From: Skeletonema tropicum
Taxonomy: Eukaryota; Bacillariophyta; Thalassiosirophyceae; Thalassiosirales; Thalassiosiraceae
Assembly: GCA_037178625.1 (NCBI GenBank)
Contig: CM074140.1
Span: 1,178,001-1,242,000, forward strand
DNA: 64,000 nt
Direction of reading: 5' to 3'
Under the pieces are notes generated by a model. The model searched no databases. It saw only the letters and a program-made list of their open reading frames with translations, and was not told the DNA's origin. Within the stretch, counting starts at the first letter, position 1; the number at the start of each line of letters is the position of its first letter. Below are positions 29,691 through 39,871 of this stretch, in pieces. Made by a program: the position numbers and the translations under genes.

Positions 29691-32600
29691 ATGAGCTATT
29701 TGCTGATCAAGAACAACGGCCAACGCAATGGAAATGGTCAGCGCAACGGCGGCAGGCGCAATCCTTCCATCCCCCTCAACCGCGTGGGGGGGAGCGGTCC
29801 CTCGTGGCGTAACGGCGCATCGTCTTCTTCTTCGACGTTCTCATCGATGCAACGGCCGGGGGGTGCTACCTCCTCCTTCGCTCGATCCTCCAATGGCATG
29901 AGATCCACCGGAGGAATTCCAAACAATAATAGAGGTGGGATGAATGGAAATGGTGGTAATGGTGGAGAGGGGGGCACGGTCGTGAAGAATGGGGGAGGTG
30001 GACAAGTTCAACTCCAGCGCCAAGTAGTCGCAGCGCCGCAGCAAAATACGCAGCAGCAACAGCAACGACAAAATACGCAGCAGCAGAATAATCAGCAAAA
30101 GGATGGAAATTTGCAGCAAGGAATAGTTTCAATGGATGACGGTGAGTTCGCATTCATTATTGGGGGGGAGGAGGTGGTGGACTCCCCTCGCGATAGCATT
30201 AGCATTGGGATTCGGCATTTCATTGCTCTTGCACGGATTGGTCATGGCAATTGCAGCATGAATGATTTGCTATTTCTATATTCATATTTGCGCATGTCAT
30301 TGCTAACCACAAATGCTCTTCTGTTTCATCCCTCCATTTCCTTCTCTGCAGTAATGAATGATCTCCGCATTCTTGAGCAGCAACAGCGCGAATCCAAGCG
30401 CATGCTCGAATCGATGAAACTCAACAAGATTCACAAATTGGAGCAAAAGAAGGCCATCGATGTCAATCTTTCCAATCTCAAGTACCAAGCTGGAGAGATG
30501 CGTGCGGAACTCCAACGTGCCAACAAGGAGCTCTCCAAACACCACCGTCAAGTTTTGGATGCGCGTAGCCGCAGCGAGAAGTCACGAAAGGACTCTACTC
30601 GTTTCGATGCCAAGATGAAGCGTGCCATTGGTGTTGCACGTGTATTGGCCACATACCAGAACAAGGTGGAGGCTGCTATGATTGGTTTGAATGAGACGAA
30701 TGCCCAGCTCAACTTCAAGAAGGGGCAGATGATGAGCAAGCTCAATGCGGCACGTGTCCGTCGAGACGATGCCAAGCATCGATATGACCTCTTGGCCAAG
30801 GCCATCCAAACCAACCAACACAAAGAGCGTGCTATCCGGGAAGAATTGTCCAGGATTAGGAGTGAGACTACTGGAAATGAGCATGACCTTTCTTCGGCGC
30901 AGCAGATCGAATCGCAGACGAAACTTCGTGTGCAGACGATTGAGCACGAAGTAGAGTTGGAGCAGACTCGTCACGTCGACGCCGTAGCAGATCTTGAATC
31001 GAAGCACACGGACATGGCTTCCTCCAAGTCGAAAGAGCTCTCATCTGTTGAGAAGATGAAGGCTGATATTGCAGCGAAGAAGGAGGAGCTCCGTAAGATG
31101 TGGGAGAAGAGCAATCAGATCAGAAAAGCGGAGGGGCACGAGGTCCTTCCCGAGCCCAAGTGGGGTGTCGATCAAGCTCCTTCTCTTGACGTGGCACGTA
31201 TCAGTGTGCGTGTGAATGCTCAGGGAGAACAACTTCGCTCGTCAAAGAATGAGAAGGAGAATTTACAACGCAGTATCGTCGAAATGGAGGAACGGATCAC
31301 CGCCCAAAAAGAGGAAGTTATCACGAAGCGTGATAGTACGAGCGACTTGTTGAAGGGCGCTGAGAAGGAGCGTGAAGAGGAGGCACGTTTGAACAAGCAG
31401 ATGAACGAGATTGTAGAGAATGCCGATGCTGAGTGCAAAGAGGTGAACAAACTTCAGGTGACTATGAACGATCTCTCTGCAGCGAAGGAAAAGAGTTCCG
31501 GTGATTTGAAGCTCTTGCTGGAGAAGAGTGAGGACGACATCTCTGCCATTGAAGTAAAGATTGAGTTCATCGATAAAGAGATAGTCATCTTGGAAGAATC
31601 TGAAATGAAGCGCACAGAGGAAGATAATGCTCGTATGGAAAAGATTGACAAGGATATTGCAGATGCGCAAAGGGCAAGTGATGTTGTCCAGGGGGTTTTC
31701 GAGCGTGCCCAGAAGGAGGTTGCTGCTTACAATGCCCTTCCGGACGACACCTTGGCACTTCAGATGAGGCAGTTGGATGAGGCAGAGCAAGATATCATTG
31801 ACGATGCTAACCGTGAGCGCGAGGAGATTTTTGAGAGTAAGTTGTGTTTATCAATGTCATTCCTTGCAAAAAATCAACGCATGTACACTCATGTTTTTGC
31901 TCTTTTGCTTGTGTCCTCTCTTTCTGCACTCTCTCTAGTTGAACCGATTCTTGAGAAGTTCAAATTCGACTTCAACTCGGATGCTCCTTTGGATGAGCAA
32001 GAATTGGAAGGTTGTAAGAGACTCCGTAAGTATTGCCTTGCGTGCGTTGAAGAAGCTAAGCAAGAACGCGAGGCTCGTGTGAAAGAGGCCAGGGAGGCTT
32101 ATCAGGCGAAGTTGCAAGAAGAAGAGGAATTGAGGATGAAGGTGAGTAATCTTTCTGAGTTGACTTATTTATCCCATCATTTAGGCAAGCATTAGCATTA
32201 CTCAATTCACTTACATCTATTTTTACTTGCCCGTATCAATAGGAGGAAGAACTTGCGAGGGTCGAGAAGGAGAAAAAGCTTGCCCGGGAAAAGGAGATTG
32301 AGAAGATGAAACTCGAGGAAGAACGTGCGAGGGCAGAGAAGGAGAAGATGCGTGCCCGGCAAAAGGAGATTGAGAAGATGAAACTCGAGGAGGAGGAGAA
32401 AGAGCGAGCAAGGGCCGAGAAGGAGAAAGCACGCGAGGAAAAAGCTGCAAAGGCTGAAGCTTCCAAGCTCAAACGTCAGCGTGAGCTAGAAAAAATGCGA
32501 GCCAAGAGCATCGAGATGCAAGAGAAGGTGAGTTTTATCTCAATTTTATGCCTGAAATATAGGATGGCACAATCTAATGCTAATTTGCTTGCCTACACTT

Positions 32601-33419
32601 TTTGAAAGTTGCGGGAGGAAGAAAAGGAAGTTGACGATCGTAAGAAGACAAGGGGCAAACCTCGTGAATCGAAGAAGAGATCCCTTAAGGTGAAGAGTGA
32701 TGCTGAAATGAATGCTGAATCGCTCGATGTAGAATTCAATGTAAGAAAACTGCGTGTCGTATCTTGCATGTATGAAAACACATGATCTTACATTGCTCCT
32801 TTATTTGCAGCGAAAGTTGAAAGGCGACGCTGAGCGGAGGGAGGCTGCCTCGAAAAGTAAGCCCTCAAAGGGATCTAAGAAGCGAGAGTCTTCAAGTGGC
32901 GATAAGAGCAGTGATGTCACTGCAAAGGCTGCAAAGAAACAGCGTTCCTCCAAAACCTACTCCAAGGTTGGCGCTCCCAAGCCTGCTTCGACTGCGGCTG
33001 CTCCTGCTACGAAAAGTCGCCCTGAGCCTGCCATCAAAACAAAGGATAAGAAGGATTCTTCAAGGCGTAAATCTACAGGTAGTGTTAGATTCGATTCGAG
33101 TGTGAACAAGCCGGTGAGTACAAATAATGTACATGTGATGAACAACTTTCTCAAACCGTCTGATACTAACTCTAACTATTTCGCTTCGTTACAGAAACTT
33201 GATCTCTTCAAGTCTGCTCCTCACACTACCAAAGAGGATAAAAAGCGAAAGAAGAAGTCCAAATCGTCATCAAAACCAAGCAGTACACAAACTTCCGGTA
33301 TCAGCTCGTCTGAAGGCGCTGGTCGTAGACGCAAGAAAAGTTCCACTGCTTCCGGTAAATCGAAGAAATCTGCTCTTTCTATGGGAGGATTTGACGATGA
33401 TGGAGGCTTCCTTTCGTAA
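29691..33419 (+). CDS. Large coiled-coil protein, seven exons, function unknown
   Basis: Exons 29691-30141, 30352-31836, 31939-32141, 32243-32527, 32609-32740, 32811-33113 and 33195-33419 join in phase to about 1,027 residues. All six introns have GT-AG ends. The N-terminal ~150 residues are Asn/Gly/Gln-rich (GGNGGEGGTVVKNGGGG). A long alpha-helical coiled coil runs to ~residue 850, rich in Glu, Lys, Arg and Leu. It contains a conserved-looking break with EVLPEPKWGVDQAPSLDV. An ERARAEKEK-type charged helix comes next, then a Lys/Ser-rich basic C-terminus ending MGGFDDDGGFLS. Myosin, kinesin or SMC head motifs are absent. It may be a cytoskeletal or centrosomal scaffold; this is inference only. 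Confidence 0.8.
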
Positions 33420-35702
33420 GTTACAGAGAGAAAGCTCCGTGGAGAGGAGAGAGAGAAGTAAAACCACGTTGACAACGATTGGATCATTGTCCTCGAAAAT
33501 ATGCATCCATTATGCACAACGAAAAGGAGTATGTGTTTCGCATGGAGCGAAAAAAGAATACTTCAAAATGACATCTTGAGGACAACGTCGATTAGACTAT
33601 CAGTAAATTAGTGACACATTCATATATCTACCAGAGCAATCACAAATAAATAACTACAAAGTTATCAGATTAGATAAACCTGATACTGCTTGATGCTGAT
33701 GGCCATTAACGTTTGTTGAGATTGTGGAAAAACGTGAACCGCTGTTCATGCTGCCTGAGCATGTATCATCGATGCTAGATCCTCAAGGTGACCTGGAGGC
33801 CCAAGCTGGTCCGGCCGCAAGCGCAACGAATCAACTGAACTTACACATTTACAGTCATCGGCATCGGTGATGCTTGATACTGATGGCCCACTAGCATACA
33901 TACTTAGTTTACGAAAGCTTAGAAGACATCATTTTGCTGATCATGCTGCCTGCGCTTGAATCGTTCCGCTCTCTAAAGAGAGCCTCGTGACCTGATGAGG
34001 TCCAACACTCTTTCATTTGATTCACTCTAAGTTGATTCACGAGTCACGTGAGAGCTCACTATCGATCGACGACATTCCATTCACCGAGTCACGAGTTACG
34101 AGAAGATCCAAGATCACGGGGTTACGCCACTTAATCTCGACTAAATTAGAAAAATATTGAGACACCTACCTGACTTCGAAAAGTTCCGTCACCCCACGCA
34201 AAAATCACACACAATGGCACAAACTTCAAAAAAATCCTTAACCATAGACACTATACAGCGGAGAACATCTCCTACCATTACACCAGTACATGGCAAACCC
34301 TCCGCGTTTTTTTACAGTAGCTTCATCATATACCACCCGACCCCTGCGCAGAAAACGCGGAGCATTGGTTACGATGTATTCCTTCAATAAAAAGTTTCGT
34401 GCGCGAAGTTTCCTAATGAAACATTGCCGTTCATGTCGGAGGGAGAGTCATGCCGGTGCATAACCCATGGAGACATAAAGCATGATCCTTGCAGCCCACC
34501 AATCGAGTGTATATATCCATAGGGAGGCGTGGGTGTCTTAGTGTACCGATGTTTCGGCCGGTAACACCATCCTCAACGTCGTAACTCGATGTCCATCAAT
34601 GGTTCATTTTTATCTTTGGCCCTACTGCAATAAGGAGTGACAATAACACCAATGAAGGCAACCAACACTCTCCATCGACTCTAATATGGTGATAGACGAT
34701 TAATTGACCCTTGGAGTGGAATGGAAGCTCTTATGACATCATTTTGATGATACAAAAATGTACATGTTTTTCGTCTCTGTCGAACGCAACAACTAACCGA
34801 AAGCTAATGGAAACGGGATGCATATCGATCAAACAAGCATCAGCTTATTATTATTATGATAGTATACATCCTTGGGAGCGATAATAACAATGAGTTCTGA
34901 GGAAATACTTGTTTGTTCAGTAAAACTCATTGCATATTTAGCCTACATCAAAACCAACATACATAACACTGTCTCCCATGTGTTATAATCACTATAAAGC
35001 ATCATCCACTTGTCGAAGTATTCGAATATACGCATACGATCAATTGGTATATAAATTACCACTCATTTGATGTTATCGGTCCTTCACGATGTTGATTTCA
35101 GCATTGCGTTTAAGGAGCAAATAATAGATTCTGTCTAACTTGTGAAATGTGGTTGATTATCGATTAGATAATGGGTTTGGACTACCCAAGGATAAATAGA
35201 CGCCCAATGTATATATAACATTGATGTGGTGAAAGGATATCCTCTCTTTTGTAACATATCATTGCCGAAACGTCCATAGGAGGGGTGAAGGGAGGTGAAA
35301 GTGGTAAATTTTATGCCGTCGATGGCGACGTTATTTTATTCATTTACGGTGGATCGACTGAGTTTTTCTGGCTTGGGCGCGTATAAGATGATTTATGCGA
35401 CTGATCAAGCCGAGTATTCTAGGCGTATTCAATATGCACGCTTAACTGTGGCCACAGGAGTGGAGGACATCATGGTGACGGTGTAAAAGGTGTGGTGGAT
35501 GATGGATTTTTTGCGTTTCTCGTTCCATCTCAAAATTACGCGGGAAGGCCAAACGTAACCCCGCCCCGTGAAGATCCAAAATCATTTTTTGCTGGTGCAT
35601 TTCTTCCAACATAACGAAGTTGTTAGAGTTGTTAGCCTGCACCAGCCCTCACATTAACCGTACGGCGTATTTCACTTACATTAGTTCGAATATACTTCCA
35701 TC
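33420..35702. other. Long intergenic region with diverged internal repeats
   Basis: About 2.3 kb without a supported gene. Two diverged ~100-bp copies occur near 33688-33790 and 33866-33990, sharing TGCTTGAT-CTGATGGCC, TCATGCTGCCTG and GTGACCTG. Short open frames at 34157 and 35295 have no coding character. Confidence 0.5.
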
Positions 35703-36269
35703 ATGAATTGGCACCTCGTATCTTTGCTCCTCTTTGCTCTGTCGTCAAACGAATTTGTCGCGGCGGAGGAGGCGGAGATGTCAGATATCGACAAGTCACT
35801 GTTCGACGCATCGGCTGCAGAAGACATCGATGCCGCTACAGCAGCGCTAAAAGGAGGCGCTAACATTAATGCCCTGTCGCCAAGGGGGTCACAGACTCCG
35901 CTAATGCAATCTGTTTTACATGGGAGGACGAAGATGGTTCAGTTCTTTTTGGAAAATGGAGCAGATTTTACTATTGGCGAAAGGAATGGTTACACACCGA
36001 TGCATGGTGCTGGTTTTCAGGGGAGAAAGGAAGTCGCTGAGCTTTTGTTCAAGTATGGTGTAGGTCTGAGAGACAAGCACGAAGATGGGTATGAACCAGC
36101 AATTAGGGCTTGTTGGGGGCCACAGGACCGTCACACAGAAACGGTGGAGTGGTTTTTGGATAATGGAGTACCTGTAGATGATATTTATGATGATTGCATG
36201 GAGAAGGGAAGTGACCGAACAAAGCAATTGTTAGAGTCAAGAAAATCAAGTGGCAGCGGCGAACTTTGA
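35703..36269 (+). CDS. Secreted or organellar ankyrin-repeat protein
   Basis: 188 residues. A signal peptide (MNWHLVSLLLFALSSNEFVA then AEEAEM) is followed by ~3.5 ankyrin repeats: LFDASAAEDIDAATAALKGG, TPLMQSVLHGRTKMVQFFLE, GYTPMHGAGFQGRKEVAELL and a final ETVEWFLDNGVPVDD. Each shows the TPLH-like turn and hairpin Gly/Asn. A signal peptide on an ankyrin protein is uncommon; diatom secretory-pathway ankyrin proteins of this size are known as unnamed families. It is convergent with the DUF1415 gene (about 125 bp between stops). Ligand unknown. Confidence 0.8.
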   Translation: MNWHLVSLLLFALSSNEFVAAEEAEMSDIDKSLFDASAAEDIDAATAALKGGANINALSPRGSQTPLMQSVLHGRTKMVQFFLENGADFTIGERNGYTPMHGAGFQGRKEVAELLFKYGVGLRDKHEDGYEPAIRACWGPQDRHTETVEWFLDNGVPVDDIYDDCMEKGSDRTKQLLESRKSSGSGEL

Positions 36270-36395
36270 GACTCAAATCTTTGCAGCAATGCATCAGAAA
36301 TTTAAACCGTGTCTGGTGGACCCTCTCAGAGGCGACATTAACTACAATATGGTAATGGTAACGAACAGTTGCTGTATCAGCTCTTTCTTTAGAAA

Positions 36396-37598
36396 TTATG
36401 ATTTTGATAAACGAATTGCATTTCGTACATATATAGAATTTGGTTTCGGCCGTTTTGCACCTAATCCCTTCTCGTACGCAGCAGCAGCATCCAGCTGCGA
36501 CCTCCTCAAAATGTTAATTGTTGCATGTTTTGTGCGCCGAACAAGATTGTTTGCGGTGGCCAACGCCTCGAATTCGATTGCTTCGCCATTTCCTGTCCCA
36601 GACTCAGCATTGAGAGAGTTCATGAAACCCTCCACCATTTTGTGAGGTACTGCATGAGCAGCGATGACTTTTGTGTGTCCCACTAGATCTGCGTCATAGT
36701 GTGGATGGAACCATGCCCTTCCAATAACTTCTGTCGCCTGAGTTGCAACCACAGTTGCTTCAATAATGTCATCGCAAACTTCAACAAACGACTGAAAATC
36801 ATCATCATACTCTGGGACTACAACTAACGATGTTGCCCATTCATCTTGTGATGATTTCATCAACAAGACAACTTCTGTCCAAAAGGCATCCACAATTCGG
36901 GCTGCCTTGGTTGTACTACCTTCAGAAGTTGTCGGCTCTGTCACTTGGATATGTACTCCACCGACAGGGACACCTACTGATGTCAGACCCACTGCAGCAC
37001 GAGACGCTGATGATGTGTAGGGACACAGGCGATACTTGCCTAAGAACTCTTTCAGCCAGGTTTTAGTAGCAGAAATAGCATTCTCAGTAACACCATCGTG
37101 ATCTTCAGCAATGACATCATCAATGATCGCACTTTCATCAAATTTGATATAAATATAAGGTGCAGGAGATGAAGGGTAAAGCTCACATTCTACCGAGTCT
37201 AACCCAAGTAGTTGTTTGCATTTACTCGATTGTAATACTGAGCTGAGCTTGTCGAGATCGGCTTGGCGCGCCACACAAGGAAAAGATATGAAGCAGTTGT
37301 TGCCACGTTTTGCTACCTCCTGAAATATCACCTGAGCAGCTTCATAGCTTTCTGTTATTTGAGGTTCCCAACGAATCGATGCATCATTTTTGATGCAATG
37401 CTCTTCAAGAGACTGTTGAAGCAAAGCTGTCTCTTCTGGCCCTTTCTTCACTCTATTCTTAGGATCATTTTCGTCATATTTGTCAGGATTGGATAAGCCA
37501 ATGAATTTAATCTTTGGAAACTGAAATGCATCGGTAATGCCACCAGCAGCAAAGATGCTGATAATGAAGATGAAAGCGAAATGCACTAGATGATGCAT
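36396..37598 (-). CDS. DUF1415 protein, plastid-type leader
   Basis: 400 residues from ATG 37598. The leader (FAFIFIISIFAAGGITDAFQ) is a signal peptide with a DAF motif, as in diatom plastid proteins. The DUF1415 region spans ~180-390: WLKEFLGKYRLCPYTSSASR, TSLVVVPEYDDDFQSFVEVC, IGRAWFHPHYDADL and a C-terminal HATINILRRSQLDAAAA. In bacteria this family carries an LCPF motif and a NRSPYP-like motif near the end. Here the latter is replaced by NNLVRRTKHA, so it is diverged there. Biochemical role is unknown. Single exon. Confidence 0.75.
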   Translation of the reverse strand: MHHLVHFAFIFIISIFAAGGITDAFQFPKIKFIGLSNPDKYDENDPKNRVKKGPEETALLQQSLEEHCIKNDASIRWEPQITESYEAAQVIFQEVAKRGNNCFISFPCVARQADLDKLSSVLQSSKCKQLLGLDSVECELYPSSPAPYIYIKFDESAIIDDVIAEDHDGVTENAISATKTWLKEFLGKYRLCPYTSSASRAAVGLTSVGVPVGGVHIQVTEPTTSEGSTTKAARIVDAFWTEVVLLMKSSQDEWATSLVVVPEYDDDFQSFVEVCDDIIEATVVATQATEVIGRAWFHPHYDADLVGHTKVIAAHAVPHKMVEGFMNSLNAESGTGNGEAIEFEALATANNLVRRTKHATINILRRSQLDAAAAYEKGLGAKRPKPNSIYVRNAIRLSKS

Positions 37599-38279
37599 TT
37601 AGCATTTATAATGCGATCTTCATAAACACCTCAATGACAAATATGATAGTTCAATGTATGTTCTTTGACAAAGTCGCACCTTTCCTTTGTACTTATCTGC
37701 CAAGCAATTCTGACGAAGATGCCGAAGTTGCGGATAGATGGTAGTGGCGTGGGTTGAGGCTTCATCAGCTCCATCGTCCATCGCGTTCCTGTCCCATGCT
37801 GTCTTCTACTTTCACTTCATCCTCAGCATCGCAACTTCTTGATGAGATTCTTGAGATTTCCGGGAAGGAACAGCATCTATTGAAGACTCCCATCTGTATG
37901 CCACCTACGTACTTTAGCAAAGATTATACCTTTCATCCGTTGCATCATCATTACTACAATTTCGAGACCATTCGATTTTTACCCACCCCCAACGATGAAA
38001 TCTTTGTATTTAATTCCTAAGTGAAAACATGTGAATAAAATTATCCTACTGGAGGAACTAATAAAAAGATTTTTCAGTTAAGGGGTAGGTAAAAATTGAA
38101 TGAACTCGAAATTGTAGTATCAAAATTTTTCACACGGAAAGGTAGTTTTGGTTGAAGGCCACAAAGATCGCGACGAACATCATGTGTCAGCACGCCCGCT
38201 AGCTTGCTCGCCAGGTGCCATCACCTGCACAGCACGCTCACAACTAGTCAAGAACACCAATATCAACAACCATATCACA
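37599..38279. other. Divergent intergenic region
   Basis: About 680 bp between the DUF1415 start and the cytochrome c6 start. A short ATG-initiated frame at 37754-38020 has no recognisable feature and is not annotated. The 5' flank of cytochrome c6 presumably carries its promoter. Confidence 0.45.
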
Positions 38280-38824
38280 ATGAAGTACACTATCATCGCC
38301 GCTCTTATTGCCTCCGCAAATGCCTTCACCGTCAAGGTTGAGGTCCCTTCTGTAAGTCGCATATGGCAGCATTGGAAAATTACGGAGTGATTTTCGGAGC
38401 GGTGCTGAAGTTGATGGCCTGACATTTATGTATTGAATTGAACAATAACTCACCGAACTTTTACCACTTTTTTTAACAAATTAACAGGCCGTGAAGGCCG
38501 CCGTTGCTGGTGCCGCCGTCACTGCCGGAGTTGCCTGTCTCCCCCGCTTTCGCTGGAGATGTTGCAGCCGGAGAAACAGTCTTCAACGCCAACTGCTCTG
38601 CTTGCCACGCTGGAGGACAGAATGTTATCATGCCCGAAAAGACTCTTGAGAAGGAGGCCCTTGAACAATTCCTCGCTGGAGGACGTAACGAGAAGGCTGT
38701 CATGACACAGGTCACCAACGGAAAGAATGCCATGCCTGCTTTCGGAGGACGTTTGAGTGACGATGATATTGCTAATGTTGCAAGTTACGTTATCGCCACA
38801 TCCGAGGCCGGATGGGACGAGTAA
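38280..38824 (+). CDS. petJ: Cytochrome c6 precursor
   Basis: Exon 1 (38280-38351) encodes [20 protein letters not shown], a signal peptide with the ASAF-type motif. The 136-bp intron (GTAAGT...TTAACAG) is followed by exon 2 from 38488. Exon 2 gives a thylakoid transfer segment ([16 protein letters not shown]), then the mature protein [20 protein letters not shown] with heme site CSACH and the axial Met in [12 protein letters not shown]. It ends at 38824. A single extra C in the run of five at 38541-38545 puts the transfer segment and the mature protein in different frames. Dropping one C restores CLPAFAGD. The protein carries electrons from cytochrome b6f to photosystem I in the thylakoid lumen. 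The frame break is most likely an assembly indel. Confidence 0.9.
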
Positions 38825-39169
38825 ATCTCTTGTTCTTGACATGATTGGATAACCTGCTATCATCATGCGATGAGCAATAGCCCTGGCACCAGTAAACAGT
38901 GGCTGTTCCACACCTCTGTATATTCACTAATAGAGATGCTCTAAGGACTCGAGCCAAGTGTAATATTTTTTATTTAGAGAGCATGTTTATGTCTTTCAGT
39001 GTTTACTAGTGTTGATTCTTTTAAATCCTTTGACGCACCAAGCGAGTATTGTTTTGTGTGCGAGTGTGACGAAAATTTGGAAGGCAGTATTGTTGTAACT
39101 GGTGCACTACATACTGATAGACATCTTTCAATTTAATTTGATCTATACAACACGAAGACAGATAGAAGG

Positions 39170-39871
39170 TCAATCCATTTGAACTGGAATTGCAGCAAAC
39201 ACCAGTCCAGAGTCCCCAGACAAAGCTGAATAGGATATATCTTCTTTCTTCTGAATATACCACTGCAAAGCTCTACCCATCATGAATGCAATGGCCAAAA
39301 ACACAAGCAATCTCGGACAAGTGAACAGTATCATACAAGCAGGAATAGATATTGCAAGAGCAATTATTGCAAATATCTTCTTGCTCTCTTGTCTTCGGTC
39401 GTGAGAGAACGATAGGATATCTTCATGTTCCTTCTGATACAAACCAACAATGTAGCCGACGGCTGCGCTCATTGCCATCGCAAATAGCGTCGCAAAGATA
39501 ACAAATCCCTCCCGTTTATCATCACCCTTTACACGTTCATGATATAAGTTGAAATGATCTTGGGTCTTTTTCATCCAATTGAAGCATTTCGGAGTCAGCC
39601 TATTCTCATGTATTCCAACTGATTCATAATTTCTGAACTCACCGCGTAGACAGTTATCGGCTGAATCCCCAAACCCAAGCGGGATCTGATCAAAACGTTT
39701 GTAAATATGGCGTTGAAATGAGGAGGACGTCCATGCTTTCACCGCTGTATTCTCAGTTACTTCTGATTTCTTATTGTCAATCACAGCCTTCCCATTCGGA
39801 CATAAACTTTGTACATCAGGAGTACAAAATTTTTGTAAATTATGTATAGATACTGATAAATTTTTCCTCAT
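39170..39871 (-). CDS. Unknown protein with two C-terminal membrane spans
   Basis: 233 residues from ATG 39871. The N-terminal ~120 residues are soluble, with a few Cys (HNLQKFCTPDVQSLCPNG and RLTPKCFNWMKK). Then come hydrophobic spans EGFVIFATLFAMAMSAAVGY and IFAIIALAISIPACMILFTC with a further segment after CPRLLVFLAIAFMM. The GYIVGLY step follows the first span. No signal peptide is obvious. No family recognised; the layout of soluble Cys domain then paired spans occurs in unnamed diatom proteins. It is convergent with cytochrome c6. Confidence 0.6.
   Translation of the reverse strand: MRKNLSVSIHNLQKFCTPDVQSLCPNGKAVIDNKKSEVTENTAVKAWTSSSFQRHIYKRFDQIPLGFGDSADNCLRGEFRNYESVGIHENRLTPKCFNWMKKTQDHFNLYHERVKGDDKREGFVIFATLFAMAMSAAVGYIVGLYQKEHEDILSFSHDRRQESKKIFAIIALAISIPACMILFTCPRLLVFLAIAFMMGRALQWYIQKKEDISYSALSGDSGLVFAAIPVQMD

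Noticed and set aside
29738..30153. Minus-strand open frames opposite the first exon of the coiled-coil gene
   Set aside because: Shadows of the Gly/Asn/Gln-rich exon on the plus strand.
34157..34390. 77-codon plus-strand frame in the intergenic region
   Set aside because: No recognisable domain or conserved feature, no neighbour support; likely chance.
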